64,000 nucleotides of DNA from an uncultured Alphaproteobacteria bacterium (GCA_910585375.1 CAJUCZ010000003.1:1-64000), one strand, 5' to 3'. Positions 25,412 to 34,505 are shown, counted from the stretch's first letter. A program made the numbers and translations. Notes: a model not told the origin generated them from the sequence alone.

Positions 25412-26566
25412 ATGCTGATAAATTTCAAATTTAGTAACTATAAAAGCTTTAAAGATAAAGCCGAATTTTCAATGGAGCCATTAACCAATAATGGCTCCAT
25501 TAGCAATGCTATTGAAACTGGTTATAAAAAAGCACCTTGTGTTTATAGAACATCAGCAATTTTTGGAGCTAATGCTTCTGGTAAATCAAGCTTTATACAC
25601 GCAGTATCTTACTTCCAAGGTTTAATGGAAATGAGCTATTTGAAAAGATTTAATGAGCAGATGGAAGTTCCTGCTTATAAACTGAGTGATACCGAGAAAA
25701 ATTCTACTTTTGAATTTGAATTTGTAAAAAACAAAGTGGTATATAAATATTTCGTTGAACTAAATAATGATGGCATTGTAAAGGAAGATGCTTATTATAC
25801 TGAATTAGAAGAAGATAAAAGAGAAAAATGTTTATTTAAGAGAACACTAACGGAATTTAGCAGTCCTTATGGTCTTGATAAAGAAATAGCTAAACAGACA
25901 ATCAAAACCAGACTCCTTGTTAGTGAGTTGGTTAATAACAGGAATAATCAAGACAAATACATTTTGGACATATATAACTGGATTATGGATATAGATATTC
26001 TTAGTAGTGACTATAAGGAAGTTTTGAAAGATAAAATATCATTATCAAAATCTAATTTGCTCCAAAAGGTTGAATTTTTAAGAAAGGCAGATATTCCAAT
26101 TACTAAGTTAATAGTTAATAGGGATGGTTTATTTTCAACACATAAAAGTGAAAATGGACAAGAAATTACATTTGATTTTATGTTGGAAGAATCTGATGGA
26201 ACGCAAATGTTACTGTGTTTATCAGAAGATATTTTCTGGGTTTTAGAGAAAGGCAGCATACTTTTTGTAGATGAATTAGATAACTCTCTTCATCCTCACT
26301 TGGTTAAATATTTGGTTGAACTGTTTAATAATCCAGAAACGAATCCGAAAGGAGCACAGCTTATCTTTACTTCTCACGCCCACTATTTGATGGATGGAGG
26401 GCATCTGACCAGAGACCAAATTTGGTTTATATCCAAGGAAAATGGCTACTCCAGCGATTTATATTCTTTGAGTGATTTCAAACAAATCAAAAGAAAAAAA
26501 GGTGCTTTTTATAATGAATATATGTATGGCATCTTTGGAGCTGTTCCAAATATCAGCGGAGACTAA
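25412..26566 (+). CDS. AAA15/OLD-like ATPase, AbiLi-like
   Basis: A 384-residue ATPase: INFKFSNYKSFKD opening, Walker A GANASGKSS near residue 45, Walker B and signature LFVDELDNSLHPHL, and the switch His in FTSHAHYLMDG. This is the ABC-type ATPase used in many defence systems. The next gene, four bases after it, encodes an RloB-like protein; that pairing is the AbiL abortive-infection arrangement. The ATG at 25412 gives the family N-terminus; an upstream TTG reading adds an unlikely hydrophobic stretch. Phage defence is inferred from the pairing. Confidence 0.82.
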   Translation: MLINFKFSNYKSFKDKAEFSMEPLTNNGSISNAIETGYKKAPCVYRTSAIFGANASGKSSFIHAVSYFQGLMEMSYLKRFNEQMEVPAYKLSDTEKNSTFEFEFVKNKVVYKYFVELNNDGIVKEDAYYTELEEDKREKCLFKRTLTEFSSPYGLDKEIAKQTIKTRLLVSELVNNRNNQDKYILDIYNWIMDIDILSSDYKEVLKDKISLSKSNLLQKVEFLRKADIPITKLIVNRDGLFSTHKSENGQEITFDFMLEESDGTQMLLCLSEDIFWVLEKGSILFVDELDNSLHPHLVKYLVELFNNPETNPKGAQLIFTSHAHYLMDGGHLTRDQIWFISKENGYSSDLYSLSDFKQIKRKKGAFYNEYMYGIFGAVPNISGD

Positions 26567-26569
26567 CCG

Positions 26570-27154
26570 ATGGCAAGGACTCAACAAAATAGACAATTAC
26601 GCCCGCTACATCTATTCATTTGCGAAGACAGTAAATCTTCAAAATATTATATGCAGGGTTTAGGGAAAGCCAAAGGTATTAACATCAAAGCAGAAGAAGC
26701 TTATGGAACAAGCCCTGAAAATGTTTTAAGAAGTGCAAAAGAAAAACAGAAATTATTCAAAGACAAAGGAACCGTACAAATTTATTGTCTTTTTGATAAA
26801 GATGATTGTGATGATGAAAAATTTAAGAAAGTTATTCAGCAATGTAAAAAGGCAGGTTTTGTAGATGCTATCTCTGTGCCTTGTTATGAATATTGGCTTT
26901 TATTGCATTTGAAGAAAACTAATCAACCTTTTAAAGATGCCCAAGAATGCTGCGAAACATTTAGAGCTGAATACAATAAGAAATTTCAAACTCAGTATAC
27001 AGTTAAGCAATTGAAGGCCAAAACAGATATTTTTAATGATTTGAAAAATAATTTGGATTCTGCAATTGCTAATGCTGATAATTTGGGATTAGAAGAGGCT
27101 GGTTACCCTTATACCAATATGCATCAGGTGATTAGGCTAGCTTTTAGAAAATAA
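26570..27154 (+). CDS. RloB-like protein, AbiLii-like
   Basis: The 194 residues fit the RloB family: HLFICEDSKSSKYYMQGLGKAKG at the start, CLFDKDDCDDEKF with the acidic cluster in the middle, and SVPCYEYWLLLHLKK. RloB proteins have a TOPRIM-like fold with a possible metal site. With the ATPase upstream it forms an AbiL-like two-gene defence module, in which the ATPase probably senses and this protein acts as effector nuclease. Co-transcribed; the CBASS operon starts 92 bases later. Confidence 0.8.
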   Translation: MARTQQNRQLRPLHLFICEDSKSSKYYMQGLGKAKGINIKAEEAYGTSPENVLRSAKEKQKLFKDKGTVQIYCLFDKDDCDDEKFKKVIQQCKKAGFVDAISVPCYEYWLLLHLKKTNQPFKDAQECCETFRAEYNKKFQTQYTVKQLKAKTDIFNDLKNNLDSAIANADNLGLEEAGYPYTNMHQVIRLAFRK

Positions 27155-27246
27155 GTTTGTTTTCAATGCTTATGATATTGATTTTTATTTAAATTTTATC
27201 TACCATTATATTAAATAAACGGTTCATTTAAAATTATGGGAAGAGT

Positions 27247-28311
27247 ATGATTGAAGTTAAAAAAGTATTTAGAGTGCTTTCAATAGATGGTGGAGGCATG
27301 AGAGGAATTTATAGTGCTAATTTTCTTAAAACTTTAGCATGTAGGTTTGGAAAAAATGGAGAATATGATATTGGTAAAAAGTTTGATTTAATAGTAGGGA
27401 CAAGTACAGGAGGGATTCTGGCAATAGCTTTAGCTAATGGTATTACTTTGGATAAAATAATTGAACTATATAAATCTAAGGGTAAGAATATTTTTCCCAA
27501 TCCTATTCCCAAAAAAGTATCAGCTAGAGCACTTAAATGGATAATAGCAGGCAAGAAAAAAAGGATTGAAGGGCAAACTTTTCTTAAATCATCTCTAAAA
27601 GAGATTTTTTTTAATAAAACATTAGGTGAAATGTATAGAATAAGAGGTATTGCAGTATGTGTGCCAACAATTAATGCTAGTACTAGTAGTCTTTGGGTAT
27701 TTAAGACTTCTCATATAGAAGGAAAAAATAGAGATGATAATTACCCTTTAGTAGATGTTTGTATGGCTACTTCAGCAGCTCCATTAATATTTCCTATATA
27801 TCATACAAAATGTCCAGATGATAATGTTGAGCAGTTTTTTGTTGATGGAGGGCTGTGTATGAATAATCCATCTTTATTGGCATTAATAGAGGCCAAAGAA
27901 ATTCTACGACAAAAAAATGTGTCTGCTTCAAAAATTCAGTTATTTTCTTTGGGGACTTGCGATACTGCATGTGGTGAGGTTATTAGTTCTAAAAATCATA
28001 ATAGAGGGATTTGTGGATGGTTAGGTGGTGTTAAAATATCAAATTTAGCTATGTCGTCTCAGTCTAAAACATATGATTCTATGATGCGTTTTCTTTGTAA
28101 TTCAACAGATAATGTTGAATATATAGATTTAAAACAATATCAAAGTGTTCCTTCTTCAGAAGAGTCTAAACATATATCTTTGGATGGCACGACAGATGAA
28201 GCGGTTAATGCATTGTTAACATTATCTAAACATGATGGGGAAAAAGTTTATAGTAAATATTTATTAGACAAAACACGACAAGAAGAGATAATAGCAGATT
28301 TGTTTAATTAG
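27247..28311 (+). CDS. capV: CapV, patatin-like phospholipase effector of CBASS
   Basis: The 354-residue enzyme has the oxyanion motif DGGGMRG, the nucleophile GTSTGG and the Asp of the catalytic dyad in VDGGLCMNNP. In CBASS, a cyclic nucleotide made by the CD-NTase after phage attack activates CapV, which degrades membrane phospholipids and kills the infected cell. It is followed after eight bases by the CD-NTase gene, as in the Vibrio cholerae El Tor operon. No transmembrane helix. Identification by motifs and context is strong. Confidence 0.93.
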   Translation: MIEVKKVFRVLSIDGGGMRGIYSANFLKTLACRFGKNGEYDIGKKFDLIVGTSTGGILAIALANGITLDKIIELYKSKGKNIFPNPIPKKVSARALKWIIAGKKKRIEGQTFLKSSLKEIFFNKTLGEMYRIRGIAVCVPTINASTSSLWVFKTSHIEGKNRDDNYPLVDVCMATSAAPLIFPIYHTKCPDDNVEQFFVDGGLCMNNPSLLALIEAKEILRQKNVSASKIQLFSLGTCDTACGEVISSKNHNRGICGWLGGVKISNLAMSSQSKTYDSMMRFLCNSTDNVEYIDLKQYQSVPSSEESKHISLDGTTDEAVNALLTLSKHDGEKVYSKYLLDKTRQEEIIADLFN

Positions 28312-28319
28312 GGAAAGGG

Positions 28320-29351
28320 ATGAAAATGGATTTTTCAAGGGAATTGGAACGTTATCATGATGATTATGTAACATTATTAAAAGAACAGCAGGACGAAATG
28401 AGAGAACGTCGTAATTGTAATAGATCTAGAATTATTAACAATATAGATAAAAAGTATGCTATTAGTGAAAAGAGTTTTGTTATTCAAGGTTCTTATGCAA
28501 TGCATACAATGGTTCAGGATAAGGAAAATGATTATGATATTGACGATGGAATTAAAATTGATGAAAACTTATTAGTTAATGAATACAGTAGAAAATTAAC
28601 ACCAAGTGAAGCTAAATCATTAATTCATGATATTTTTAAGGATGATAGTAGGTTTAAGGATAAACCAAGTATAGAAAAAAATTGTGTTAGAATAAAATAT
28701 TGCGAAGGTTATCATGTCGATATACCTGTTTATAAAGAAACAAATGAAGGTCTGAAATTGGCTGGAAAGGATGATTGGGAGGAAACTGACCCTAAGGGAG
28801 TTACGAGTTGGTTTAATCATGCTGTCAAAGACAAAAGTCCAAATGATGATAATGACCAAATGAGGAGAGTTGTCAGATTATTTAAATCTTTTATTCGAAA
28901 TAACGAAAAGGAAGGAGATGATGTTCCCTCAGGCTTTATAATATCAAAACTTGTTGATGAGGTATATGGGAGTATTGATAATAAAGATAAAGAAAGATTG
29001 GATAGTACTTTTTTAAGTACAGGCCGCAGAATATTGAATAGACTTAATAAAGATTTAACGATTGAACATCCAGTACTAGAAGGGAAAATGTTGGTTGATT
29101 TTGGTAAAACATCCAAAACAGAGTTTTTTCGTAGGCTATTAAATGATAAAATTAAAGAGTATGATAGTAACATAAGTAAAATGTCTAATACTCATTATGA
29201 AAATGTCATCAAATCTTGGGGAATTCTATTTAATGCAAAAGAAGAATTTGAAAAAGTTGGAAAAAGTTTTATAGGGCCTTCAAAATTAGCATCTGAAAAT
29301 CTTGTTAAGGTCGAAAAAGAAGGTGCTCTGGGAGGGTACGCATGTGCCTAG
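28320..29351 (+). CDS. CD-NTase, DncV-like cyclic nucleotide synthase
   Basis: A 343-residue nucleotidyltransferase with the polymerase-beta-like signature GSYAMHTMVQ followed by NDYDIDDGIKI (the two metal-binding Asp) and HVDIPVY (third Asp). The DIDDG form matches the DncV clade; DncV makes 3',3'-cGAMP, but the product here must be tested. The C-terminus, GGYACA, is a flexible tail of the kind Cap2 attaches to targets. The 3' end overlaps cap2 by eight bases. An AGGGAAAGGG site precedes the start; MKMDF or MDFSR two codons later are both possible starts. Confidence 0.92.
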   Translation: MKMDFSRELERYHDDYVTLLKEQQDEMRERRNCNRSRIINNIDKKYAISEKSFVIQGSYAMHTMVQDKENDYDIDDGIKIDENLLVNEYSRKLTPSEAKSLIHDIFKDDSRFKDKPSIEKNCVRIKYCEGYHVDIPVYKETNEGLKLAGKDDWEETDPKGVTSWFNHAVKDKSPNDDNDQMRRVVRLFKSFIRNNEKEGDDVPSGFIISKLVDEVYGSIDNKDKERLDSTFLSTGRRILNRLNKDLTIEHPVLEGKMLVDFGKTSKTEFFRRLLNDKIKEYDSNISKMSNTHYENVIKSWGILFNAKEEFEKVGKSFIGPSKLASENLVKVEKEGALGGYACA

Positions 29352-31101
29352 TGATTTTAGTCAGGCAATTGAAACTGTAGAAAAAAGTTTTTTTTTAGCA
29401 AATGGTATTCCTTTTAGTCGTTTAAGTCAAAAAGAGTTAGAAAAATATAAAAAAAAGAGACCGATTAAAGGTTGGAGAGTTGTTATTAAGCTCCAAAATG
29501 GTGATTGTGAGATATTTTATCTTTTTGTCGATAATAGGTTTCCATTTTCACAAGTTCATGTTGCGATGCCTTATTTAGAAGATAGGTATCTTGATTTTCC
29601 TCATACAGAAGAAAATGGGTATTTGTGTTTGAGACCAGAAAAAGAATTTATCGCTAATCCTGTTGATAAATTTGTCAAAGCTTATTCTGAAATGATAAAC
29701 CTTATTGAAGCAAATTCTAAGGGGGAACTTATTGAGGATTTTATGAATGGCTTTAATTCATATTGGCTGAGACATTTAGATAGTGGGATGTATGTTATAA
29801 GTTTGTTGGATTTATCTGCTAATGATGAAACAGCTTTTTTTTATAGATGTTGGTATAAAGAAGATAAAATTAATATTATAGCGTCAAAGGATATTGATAT
29901 TATTAATTTCTTAAAAAGAACAAAAGGGAAAAACTACCAATTTGAAAAATATATTGTTTCCATTATAGACATAATTGATAATTTTTACCCTCGCCAATAT
30001 CCCCAAACAGGTTCTGATTTGTTTAATTTATTGAAAGAAAGATTAACATCTAAGAAGTTTCTTTCTGTATGTAAAGTAATAAATAGTGCTAAAAAAAATG
30101 AAAAATATTTTTTATGTAAGGTTCATACTAAAAATGGCATTGCGTTAGCAGGTTTTCAACTTATTGAAAACACTATCAGGGCATTTAACGCTAAAGCTTT
30201 TTATAAAAATAGAGGTTTCCGCCCCTATACTATTTCTCCTTTATTATTGCATAGGCATAAATTAAAGAAAATAAATATCGAAAGAGCTGATTTTTCATGG
30301 GTTTATGGAAGAGATAGTAATCCTTCGGCACTAATATTAAAAAACAAAAGGGTATGTATTATTGGTTTGGGTTCTGTTGGAAGCTATGTTGCTAATAGCT
30401 TAGCTCAGGCAGGGGTTGGTGAGTTATTATTGATTGATAAAGAGGTTCTTAATTATGAGAACGTTTCTCGGCATTATTTAGGAACGGATGATGTTGGTAA
30501 ATATAAAGCTGAGGCATTGGCAAATAAAATGACAGCTCAGTATCCATTTGTAAGTATAAAACCGAAAGTTAACGATTTTAGAGATTGTTTTAGTATTATG
30601 AAAGAGTATGATTTAATTTTGTCGTTGATTGGTGAGTTTTCATTACAAATGTCCATAAATAATGAATTTATTAAAGATAAAGAGTTTCCAGATGTCCTTT
30701 ATGGTTTTTTGGAAGAGAGAGCTTGTGTCGGTCATGCTATTTTGACTAAGAAAGGTATGGGGTGTTTTAATTGTTTTTTTGAAAATGGTAAGTTTAAATA
30801 TTATATTTCAAAAGTAGTAAAATCTAATTTAGTATCATTACCATCTTGTGGAGCTACATTTATGCCTTATGGCATAAATGAAATGTTATATTCATGTTCT
30901 CTGATTTCTGATATTGCATTAAGTTCTTTGCTTGGAAGTATTAGAACGACATCTCATAAAGTATTTGTTTGTGCAAAAGAAATATTTGAAAGTGCACAGG
31001 CAGTATTAGATAATAGGTCGGTTGATTATAATGGCATTTTTGATTTGCAAGTGCCTTGTGGTTGCCAATGTTGTAAAGAGGTCAATAAATGTATAAAATA
31101 G
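29344..31101 (+). CDS. cap2: Cap2, E1-E2 ubiquitin-ligase-like CBASS regulator
   Basis: About 585 residues. The N-terminal E2-like domain has the active-site Cys in NGYLCLRPE; a middle linker follows; the E1/ThiF-like domain has VCIIGLGSVGSYVANSLAQAG and the ENVSRH segment; and Cys pairs CFNCFF and CQCC near the end may bind zinc or form the E1 cysteine. Cap2 joins the CD-NTase C-terminus to a target and so primes it. The start is taken as GTG at 29344 with GGGAGGG eight bases upstream, overlapping the CD-NTase stop; no ATG is available. It overlaps cap3 by 13 bases. Confidence 0.92.
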   Translation: MPSDFSQAIETVEKSFFLANGIPFSRLSQKELEKYKKKRPIKGWRVVIKLQNGDCEIFYLFVDNRFPFSQVHVAMPYLEDRYLDFPHTEENGYLCLRPEKEFIANPVDKFVKAYSEMINLIEANSKGELIEDFMNGFNSYWLRHLDSGMYVISLLDLSANDETAFFYRCWYKEDKINIIASKDIDIINFLKRTKGKNYQFEKYIVSIIDIIDNFYPRQYPQTGSDLFNLLKERLTSKKFLSVCKVINSAKKNEKYFLCKVHTKNGIALAGFQLIENTIRAFNAKAFYKNRGFRPYTISPLLLHRHKLKKINIERADFSWVYGRDSNPSALILKNKRVCIIGLGSVGSYVANSLAQAGVGELLLIDKEVLNYENVSRHYLGTDDVGKYKAEALANKMTAQYPFVSIKPKVNDFRDCFSIMKEYDLILSLIGEFSLQMSINNEFIKDKEFPDVLYGFLEERACVGHAILTKKGMGCFNCFFENGKFKYYISKVVKSNLVSLPSCGATFMPYGINEMLYSCSLISDIALSSLLGSIRTTSHKVFVCAKEIFESAQAVLDNRSVDYNGIFDLQVPCGCQCCKEVNKCIK

Positions 31102-31547
31102 ATATCAATGGAAAGAATTTTCTTGAAATTGATAATAATGTTATTGATTTCTTGTATAATAATAGGCAAAAAAATTTTTTTTCTTATGAAATTAGTGGAC
31201 AGCTATTTGGTCGTGTTTGTGGTAATGTATTTTTAATTAATCAAATTACGAAAACAACAGAAGCTTATTTTTCATTTTATCGTGTTATTCCAAACAGAAT
31301 TCAAGAACAGAATGATATAAATGATATGTTTACGAAGGGATATCACTATTTGGGGGACTGGCATTCTCATCCTCAAGCTATTCCTCAGATATCCAAATTA
31401 GATGAAGTTTCAGTTGTTGATTGTTTTAAGAAGTCAACACATTCTTTACCTTTTTTCTTTCATATTATTATTGGTAAAGAAAAGTTTAATGTTTATACTG
31501 TTGATGAAATAGATGTAAATAAAGTAGCTTCATTTGACTATATATAA
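31089..31547 (+). CDS. cap3: Cap3, JAB/JAMM deconjugating peptidase
   Basis: The 152-residue protein has the JAMM zinc motif in GDWHSHPQAIPQISKLD (HxHP-x7-S-x2-D). Cap3 removes the CD-NTase from its Cap2-made conjugates and so counterbalances priming. It overlaps cap2 by 13 bases and is the last gene of the four-gene type II CBASS operon, which is complete. Confidence 0.92.
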   Translation: MYKIDINGKNFLEIDNNVIDFLYNNRQKNFFSYEISGQLFGRVCGNVFLINQITKTTEAYFSFYRVIPNRIQEQNDINDMFTKGYHYLGDWHSHPQAIPQISKLDEVSVVDCFKKSTHSLPFFFHIIIGKEKFNVYTVDEIDVNKVASFDYI

Positions 31548-31723
31548 ATAAACTTTTTTATTATTTACAGAAAGCTTTGAGTTTACTCGAGACTGAATGC
31601 TAAGATTTTGGAATCGCACCGTCCTATGCTAATGAGTGGGGGCAAATGGTTAGGTTTGTATTCATTATTGCCTTTTCAGTCTATGGAGGGATATCTGTTT
31701 GATAAAATCCAACTATACCCTAT

Positions 31724-31791
31724 TTTTACATTTACAAAAGTGTAAAATCTAAATCATTTTGCTTGACAATTTTACAGATGTAAAATATATT
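31724..31791 (+). promoter_or_regulatory. Recombinase promoter with TTTTACA/TGTAAAA operators
   Basis: TTGACA (31763-31768), a 17-base spacer and TATATT (31786-31791). A 16-base palindrome, TTTTACAGATGTAAAA (31770-31785), occupies nearly the whole spacer. A second TTTTACA...TGTAAAA pair with a ten-base centre lies at 31724-31747. The serine recombinase gene 33 bases downstream is therefore probably repressed, perhaps by itself. The rest of the gap 31548-31823 shows no gene. Confidence 0.7.
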
Positions 31792-31823
31792 CTTAAATAT
31801 AGATTTTACATATTTAGGATTGG

Positions 31824-32387
31824 ATGATGATTTTTAATTATATACGAGTTTCTACGATTGAGCAAAATACTGAACGGCAGTTAAGGGATGTTGTTTGCGA
31901 CAGGGTATATGAAGAAAAAATTAGTGGTAAGGATACCAACCGTCCCCAATTACAGGCAATGCTGTCCAATATCCGTTTTGGGGACATCATTAATATTCAC
32001 GAAATGAGTCGTCTGGCTCGTAATACTCGTGATTTATTAAATCTGGTAGAGGAAATTACCTCAAAAGGAGCAACAGTTGTTTTTCATAAGGAAAACTTAA
32101 CTTTCAAAGGTAATGAAAAACAAGACCCATATCAAAAAATGATGATGACTATGCTTGGAGCTGTGGCAGAGTTGGAACGCAATTTAATATTGGAACGCCA
32201 ACGAGAGGGAATTGCTCTTGCTAAACTGCACAACAAGTATAAAGGCGGTCAGCCTAAGCTAACTGCCGAACAGGTTACAGAATTAACCACACTTTACAAG
32301 CAAGGAATGCCTATCGCACGCATTGCCAAGCAATTTAAAATAACTCGTCCAACGGTTTATTCTTACTTAAAAAATGAAGAGAAATGA
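31824..32387 (+). CDS. Small serine recombinase (resolvase/invertase family)
   Basis: A 187-residue recombinase. The catalytic Ser lies in YIRVSTIEQN, the active-site Arg segment is EMSRLARNTRDLL, and helix E leads to a C-terminal HTH (MPIARIAKQFKITRPTVYSYL). This is the size of Tn3-type resolvases and DNA invertases. It may resolve or invert part of the island or have served a plasmid. Two ATG codons in tandem at 31824 and 31827 are both usable. Confidence 0.9.
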   Translation: MMIFNYIRVSTIEQNTERQLRDVVCDRVYEEKISGKDTNRPQLQAMLSNIRFGDIINIHEMSRLARNTRDLLNLVEEITSKGATVVFHKENLTFKGNEKQDPYQKMMMTMLGAVAELERNLILERQREGIALAKLHNKYKGGQPKLTAEQVTELTTLYKQGMPIARIAKQFKITRPTVYSYLKNEEK

Positions 32388-32408
32388 AAGGCGATATTGA
32401 ACATTCCA

Positions 32409-33089
32409 TCAATTTGGTGAAGGAGCATTTAGATTCGTATTCAAAATAACAGATTCAACAATTTTTCTGGCTAATTCTGTTACATTCCAACCTGCACTGT
32501 TAAAGTTATAGGTGGATTTTATGCCTTTGGGGGCATCTAAAAAAGTGATAAGAGCATACTCCTGCCCCTGATAGATAAAATGTCCCAAAAATGTTGTAAC
32601 AATATCATCAGGATTATCTAACTTGTAGTCTGTTGCCGTTAGGCCATAGATAGAAATACCTTCAATGTTTATTTTCTTTGCTGCCCCGTTGGTAACATTG
32701 CCTCTTAACTCTTCCAGTTCTTTTTTACCTGCTGATTTGATGAAAGAGGTATAATCTTGGATAAACTGTGATGTGGTTGCCAATCTATCCTTTTTCAAAA
32801 GTTTCATAATGTTGTTGGGCGTATATGAAAAATCTTTATTGTAGTCAAAACTTTCTAAAATACTGATGGAGGCGGAATTTAGAACTTCATCGTTTTCCAA
32901 ATTCACCAGAATAAAAGCACCTCCTGCGGTATTAAATTTTTCAACTTCCTCTGCCAATACACTATAATTTCTTTTGCAAATAGCTTCTTCTGTATTGCAG
33001 GTTTCGGAGAAAGATTTATTGTTGGAGATGTTTTTATACGAACATCCCATCAAAATTAAAGAAAACATTAAAAAAACTATTTTTTTCAT
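32409..33089 (-). CDS. Lipoprotein resembling an inactive FtsI/PBP transpeptidase domain
   Basis: A 226-residue protein with lipobox LMGC. The rest follows the order of a class B penicillin-binding protein: AGGAFILVNLENDEVLNSAS matches the strand that opens the transpeptidase domain (GGAVVVLD...GEVLA), EGISIYGLTA stands where the KTG-T-A motif would be, and YALITFLDAPKGIKSTYNFN then AGWNV matches the C-terminus. The catalytic S-x-x-K region is missing and KTG reads YGLTA, so it cannot be a working transpeptidase. A decoy or regulator in the envelope is possible. It is the last gene of the nine-gene cluster, one base after its neighbour. Confidence 0.55.
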   Translation of the reverse strand: MKKIVFLMFSLILMGCSYKNISNNKSFSETCNTEEAICKRNYSVLAEEVEKFNTAGGAFILVNLENDEVLNSASISILESFDYNKDFSYTPNNIMKLLKKDRLATTSQFIQDYTSFIKSAGKKELEELRGNVTNGAAKKINIEGISIYGLTATDYKLDNPDDIVTTFLGHFIYQGQEYALITFLDAPKGIKSTYNFNSAGWNVTELARKIVESVILNTNLNAPSPN

Positions 33090-33090
33090 A

Positions 33091-34224
33091 TTACTTCTCC
33101 TTTTTTGTTAAAACATTCTGCAATGTTTGATGAACAACCTGACACCAATGAGTGTAAATGTAAGGAAGAGTATTACGAGTTTCCTCGCCTAACAACTCTT
33201 TTTTTACCTCATCATAAAATTCTTTACGAACGATAAGTTTGTTTCCAAAGCCCATTCCGATGCGTCGCCATTTTTCAAAAAATTCTTCATCAAGCCCTCC
33301 AGTCCACGGATAAATTTTTGTTATCGGAGAAAAAATAGTTTGGACTTCATCTACAATTTCATTATTCAAAAGTTCAATGAAATATTGTTTAATTTCATTA
33401 TCTTCAACAACAAAAAAACGGGCTGTTTTTGCAAATCCCATTCCTCCTGGAACCGTAGCCGCAACAAACATTATATCATTTGGATTAATCTGTTTGAGAG
33501 TCTGCAAATTCAGTTTTTGAAACAAAAATCCGTGCTCATCTATTTGTTCTGGATAACTTTCTTCAAAAGAAAATTCACGAGGGTCTTCCACCATTTTTCT
33601 TGCTGTAAAAGACAATTCTCGTTTGCACCCACATAAATACAAATCAATATTGGGAAAATCATTTCTTAAATTTATATCTATATGACAACCCAACCATTCA
33701 TCAGAATAAAAAAGAGATTGTCCGAAATTAATTTTCATCGGATATGTTTTAAATAGATTTATCTCAACAGTTAAGTCAAATTCATGATTTAAGAAATCGC
33801 TATTATACACTTTCAAATATTTTGAAACAAAATATTCTTTTGAAACAAGCGGCTTCTCCCCGTTATCATCAACCACAGAAGTTTCTTCATCGTTTATCCT
33901 AATCGTTCCGCTATCTATATGAAATTGAATATAGTCGTCTATATAATAATAATCTTTACGAACAGATTCGGCTTTGTCAAAATTTATTCCAAATCTTATT
34001 CCAAGTAGGCTCAAGCGAATACTATTAAGACTAAAATCAACGCGAATCATTTCTCTTAACGAGAAGAACCATTCAAAAAAGAAACGAAAATAGTAGTTTT
34101 TACTGAAAAACAAGACTATTTCGCTGTTCAGATAATTCTTATAACCGAGAGAATAAAAGTTTATTAGACTTTTCAATAAGTGTATGCAAATACCGTGGTT
34201 ATCATCAAATCTTTTTATAATCAT
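33091..34224 (-). CDS. Hypothetical protein (377 aa)
   Basis: I recognise no family. The protein is rich in aromatic and acidic residues and has a beta-rich look in its middle. Notable stretches are FFFEWFFSLREMIRVDFSL, a Cys pair LCGCKREL, and VPGGMGFAKTARFFVVEDN. There is no signal peptide or clear transmembrane helix. The N-terminus (RFDDNHGICIHLLKSLINFYSLGY) recalls phage or plasmid proteins only loosely. It sits between the CYQIK-repeat gene and the PBP-like lipoprotein with gaps of 10 and 1 bases, so it belongs to the same operon. Confidence 0.6.
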   Translation of the reverse strand: MIIKRFDDNHGICIHLLKSLINFYSLGYKNYLNSEIVLFFSKNYYFRFFFEWFFSLREMIRVDFSLNSIRLSLLGIRFGINFDKAESVRKDYYYIDDYIQFHIDSGTIRINDEETSVVDDNGEKPLVSKEYFVSKYLKVYNSDFLNHEFDLTVEINLFKTYPMKINFGQSLFYSDEWLGCHIDINLRNDFPNIDLYLCGCKRELSFTARKMVEDPREFSFEESYPEQIDEHGFLFQKLNLQTLKQINPNDIMFVAATVPGGMGFAKTARFFVVEDNEIKQYFIELLNNEIVDEVQTIFSPITKIYPWTGGLDEEFFEKWRRIGMGFGNKLIVRKEFYDEVKKELLGEETRNTLPYIYTHWCQVVHQTLQNVLTKKEK

Positions 34225-34234
34225 TGATTTTAAC

Positions 34235-34492
34235 TCATTTTACTAACGATAGGCATTCATTTTTCTTATCAGAAGCTTTTATTTGATAACAATAACTTCT
34301 CTGATTTTTTAATCTGGCCAGACAATAGTTCTTATCATCACCATTTTTTATTTGATAACAGTATGAAACCTGTCCTTTTTCCACAGCTAGGCAGTTATTT
34401 TTCAAATCATTATCTTTAATCTGATAACAATTCGCTTTTGCTATTGCAGGAAGCAAAGCGATACAGGCGATTATCATTAAAAGCTTTTTCAT
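34235..34492 (-). CDS. Secreted protein made of three CYQIK repeats
   Basis: An 85-residue protein: signal peptide 1-20, then three tandem repeats at 22-44, 45-67 and 68-85. Each begins CYQIK, has Asp/Lys in the middle and a second Cys near position 13 (NNCLA, NYCLA, NECLS), so each repeat can close one disulfide. Apart from the repeats nothing else is left in the mature protein. No known function. It is co-transcribed with the AAA+ ATPase upstream (13-base gap). Confidence 0.7.
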   Translation of the reverse strand: MKKLLMIIACIALLPAIAKANCYQIKDNDLKNNCLAVEKGQVSYCYQIKNGDDKNYCLARLKNQRSYCYQIKASDKKNECLSLVK

Positions 34493-34505
34493 TAATTTTT
34501 TCTCC

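Noticed and set aside
34235..34492. CRISPR-like array
   Set aside because: The CYQIK repeats are in-frame coding repeats without spacers of constant length. I found no CRISPR array anywhere in the window.
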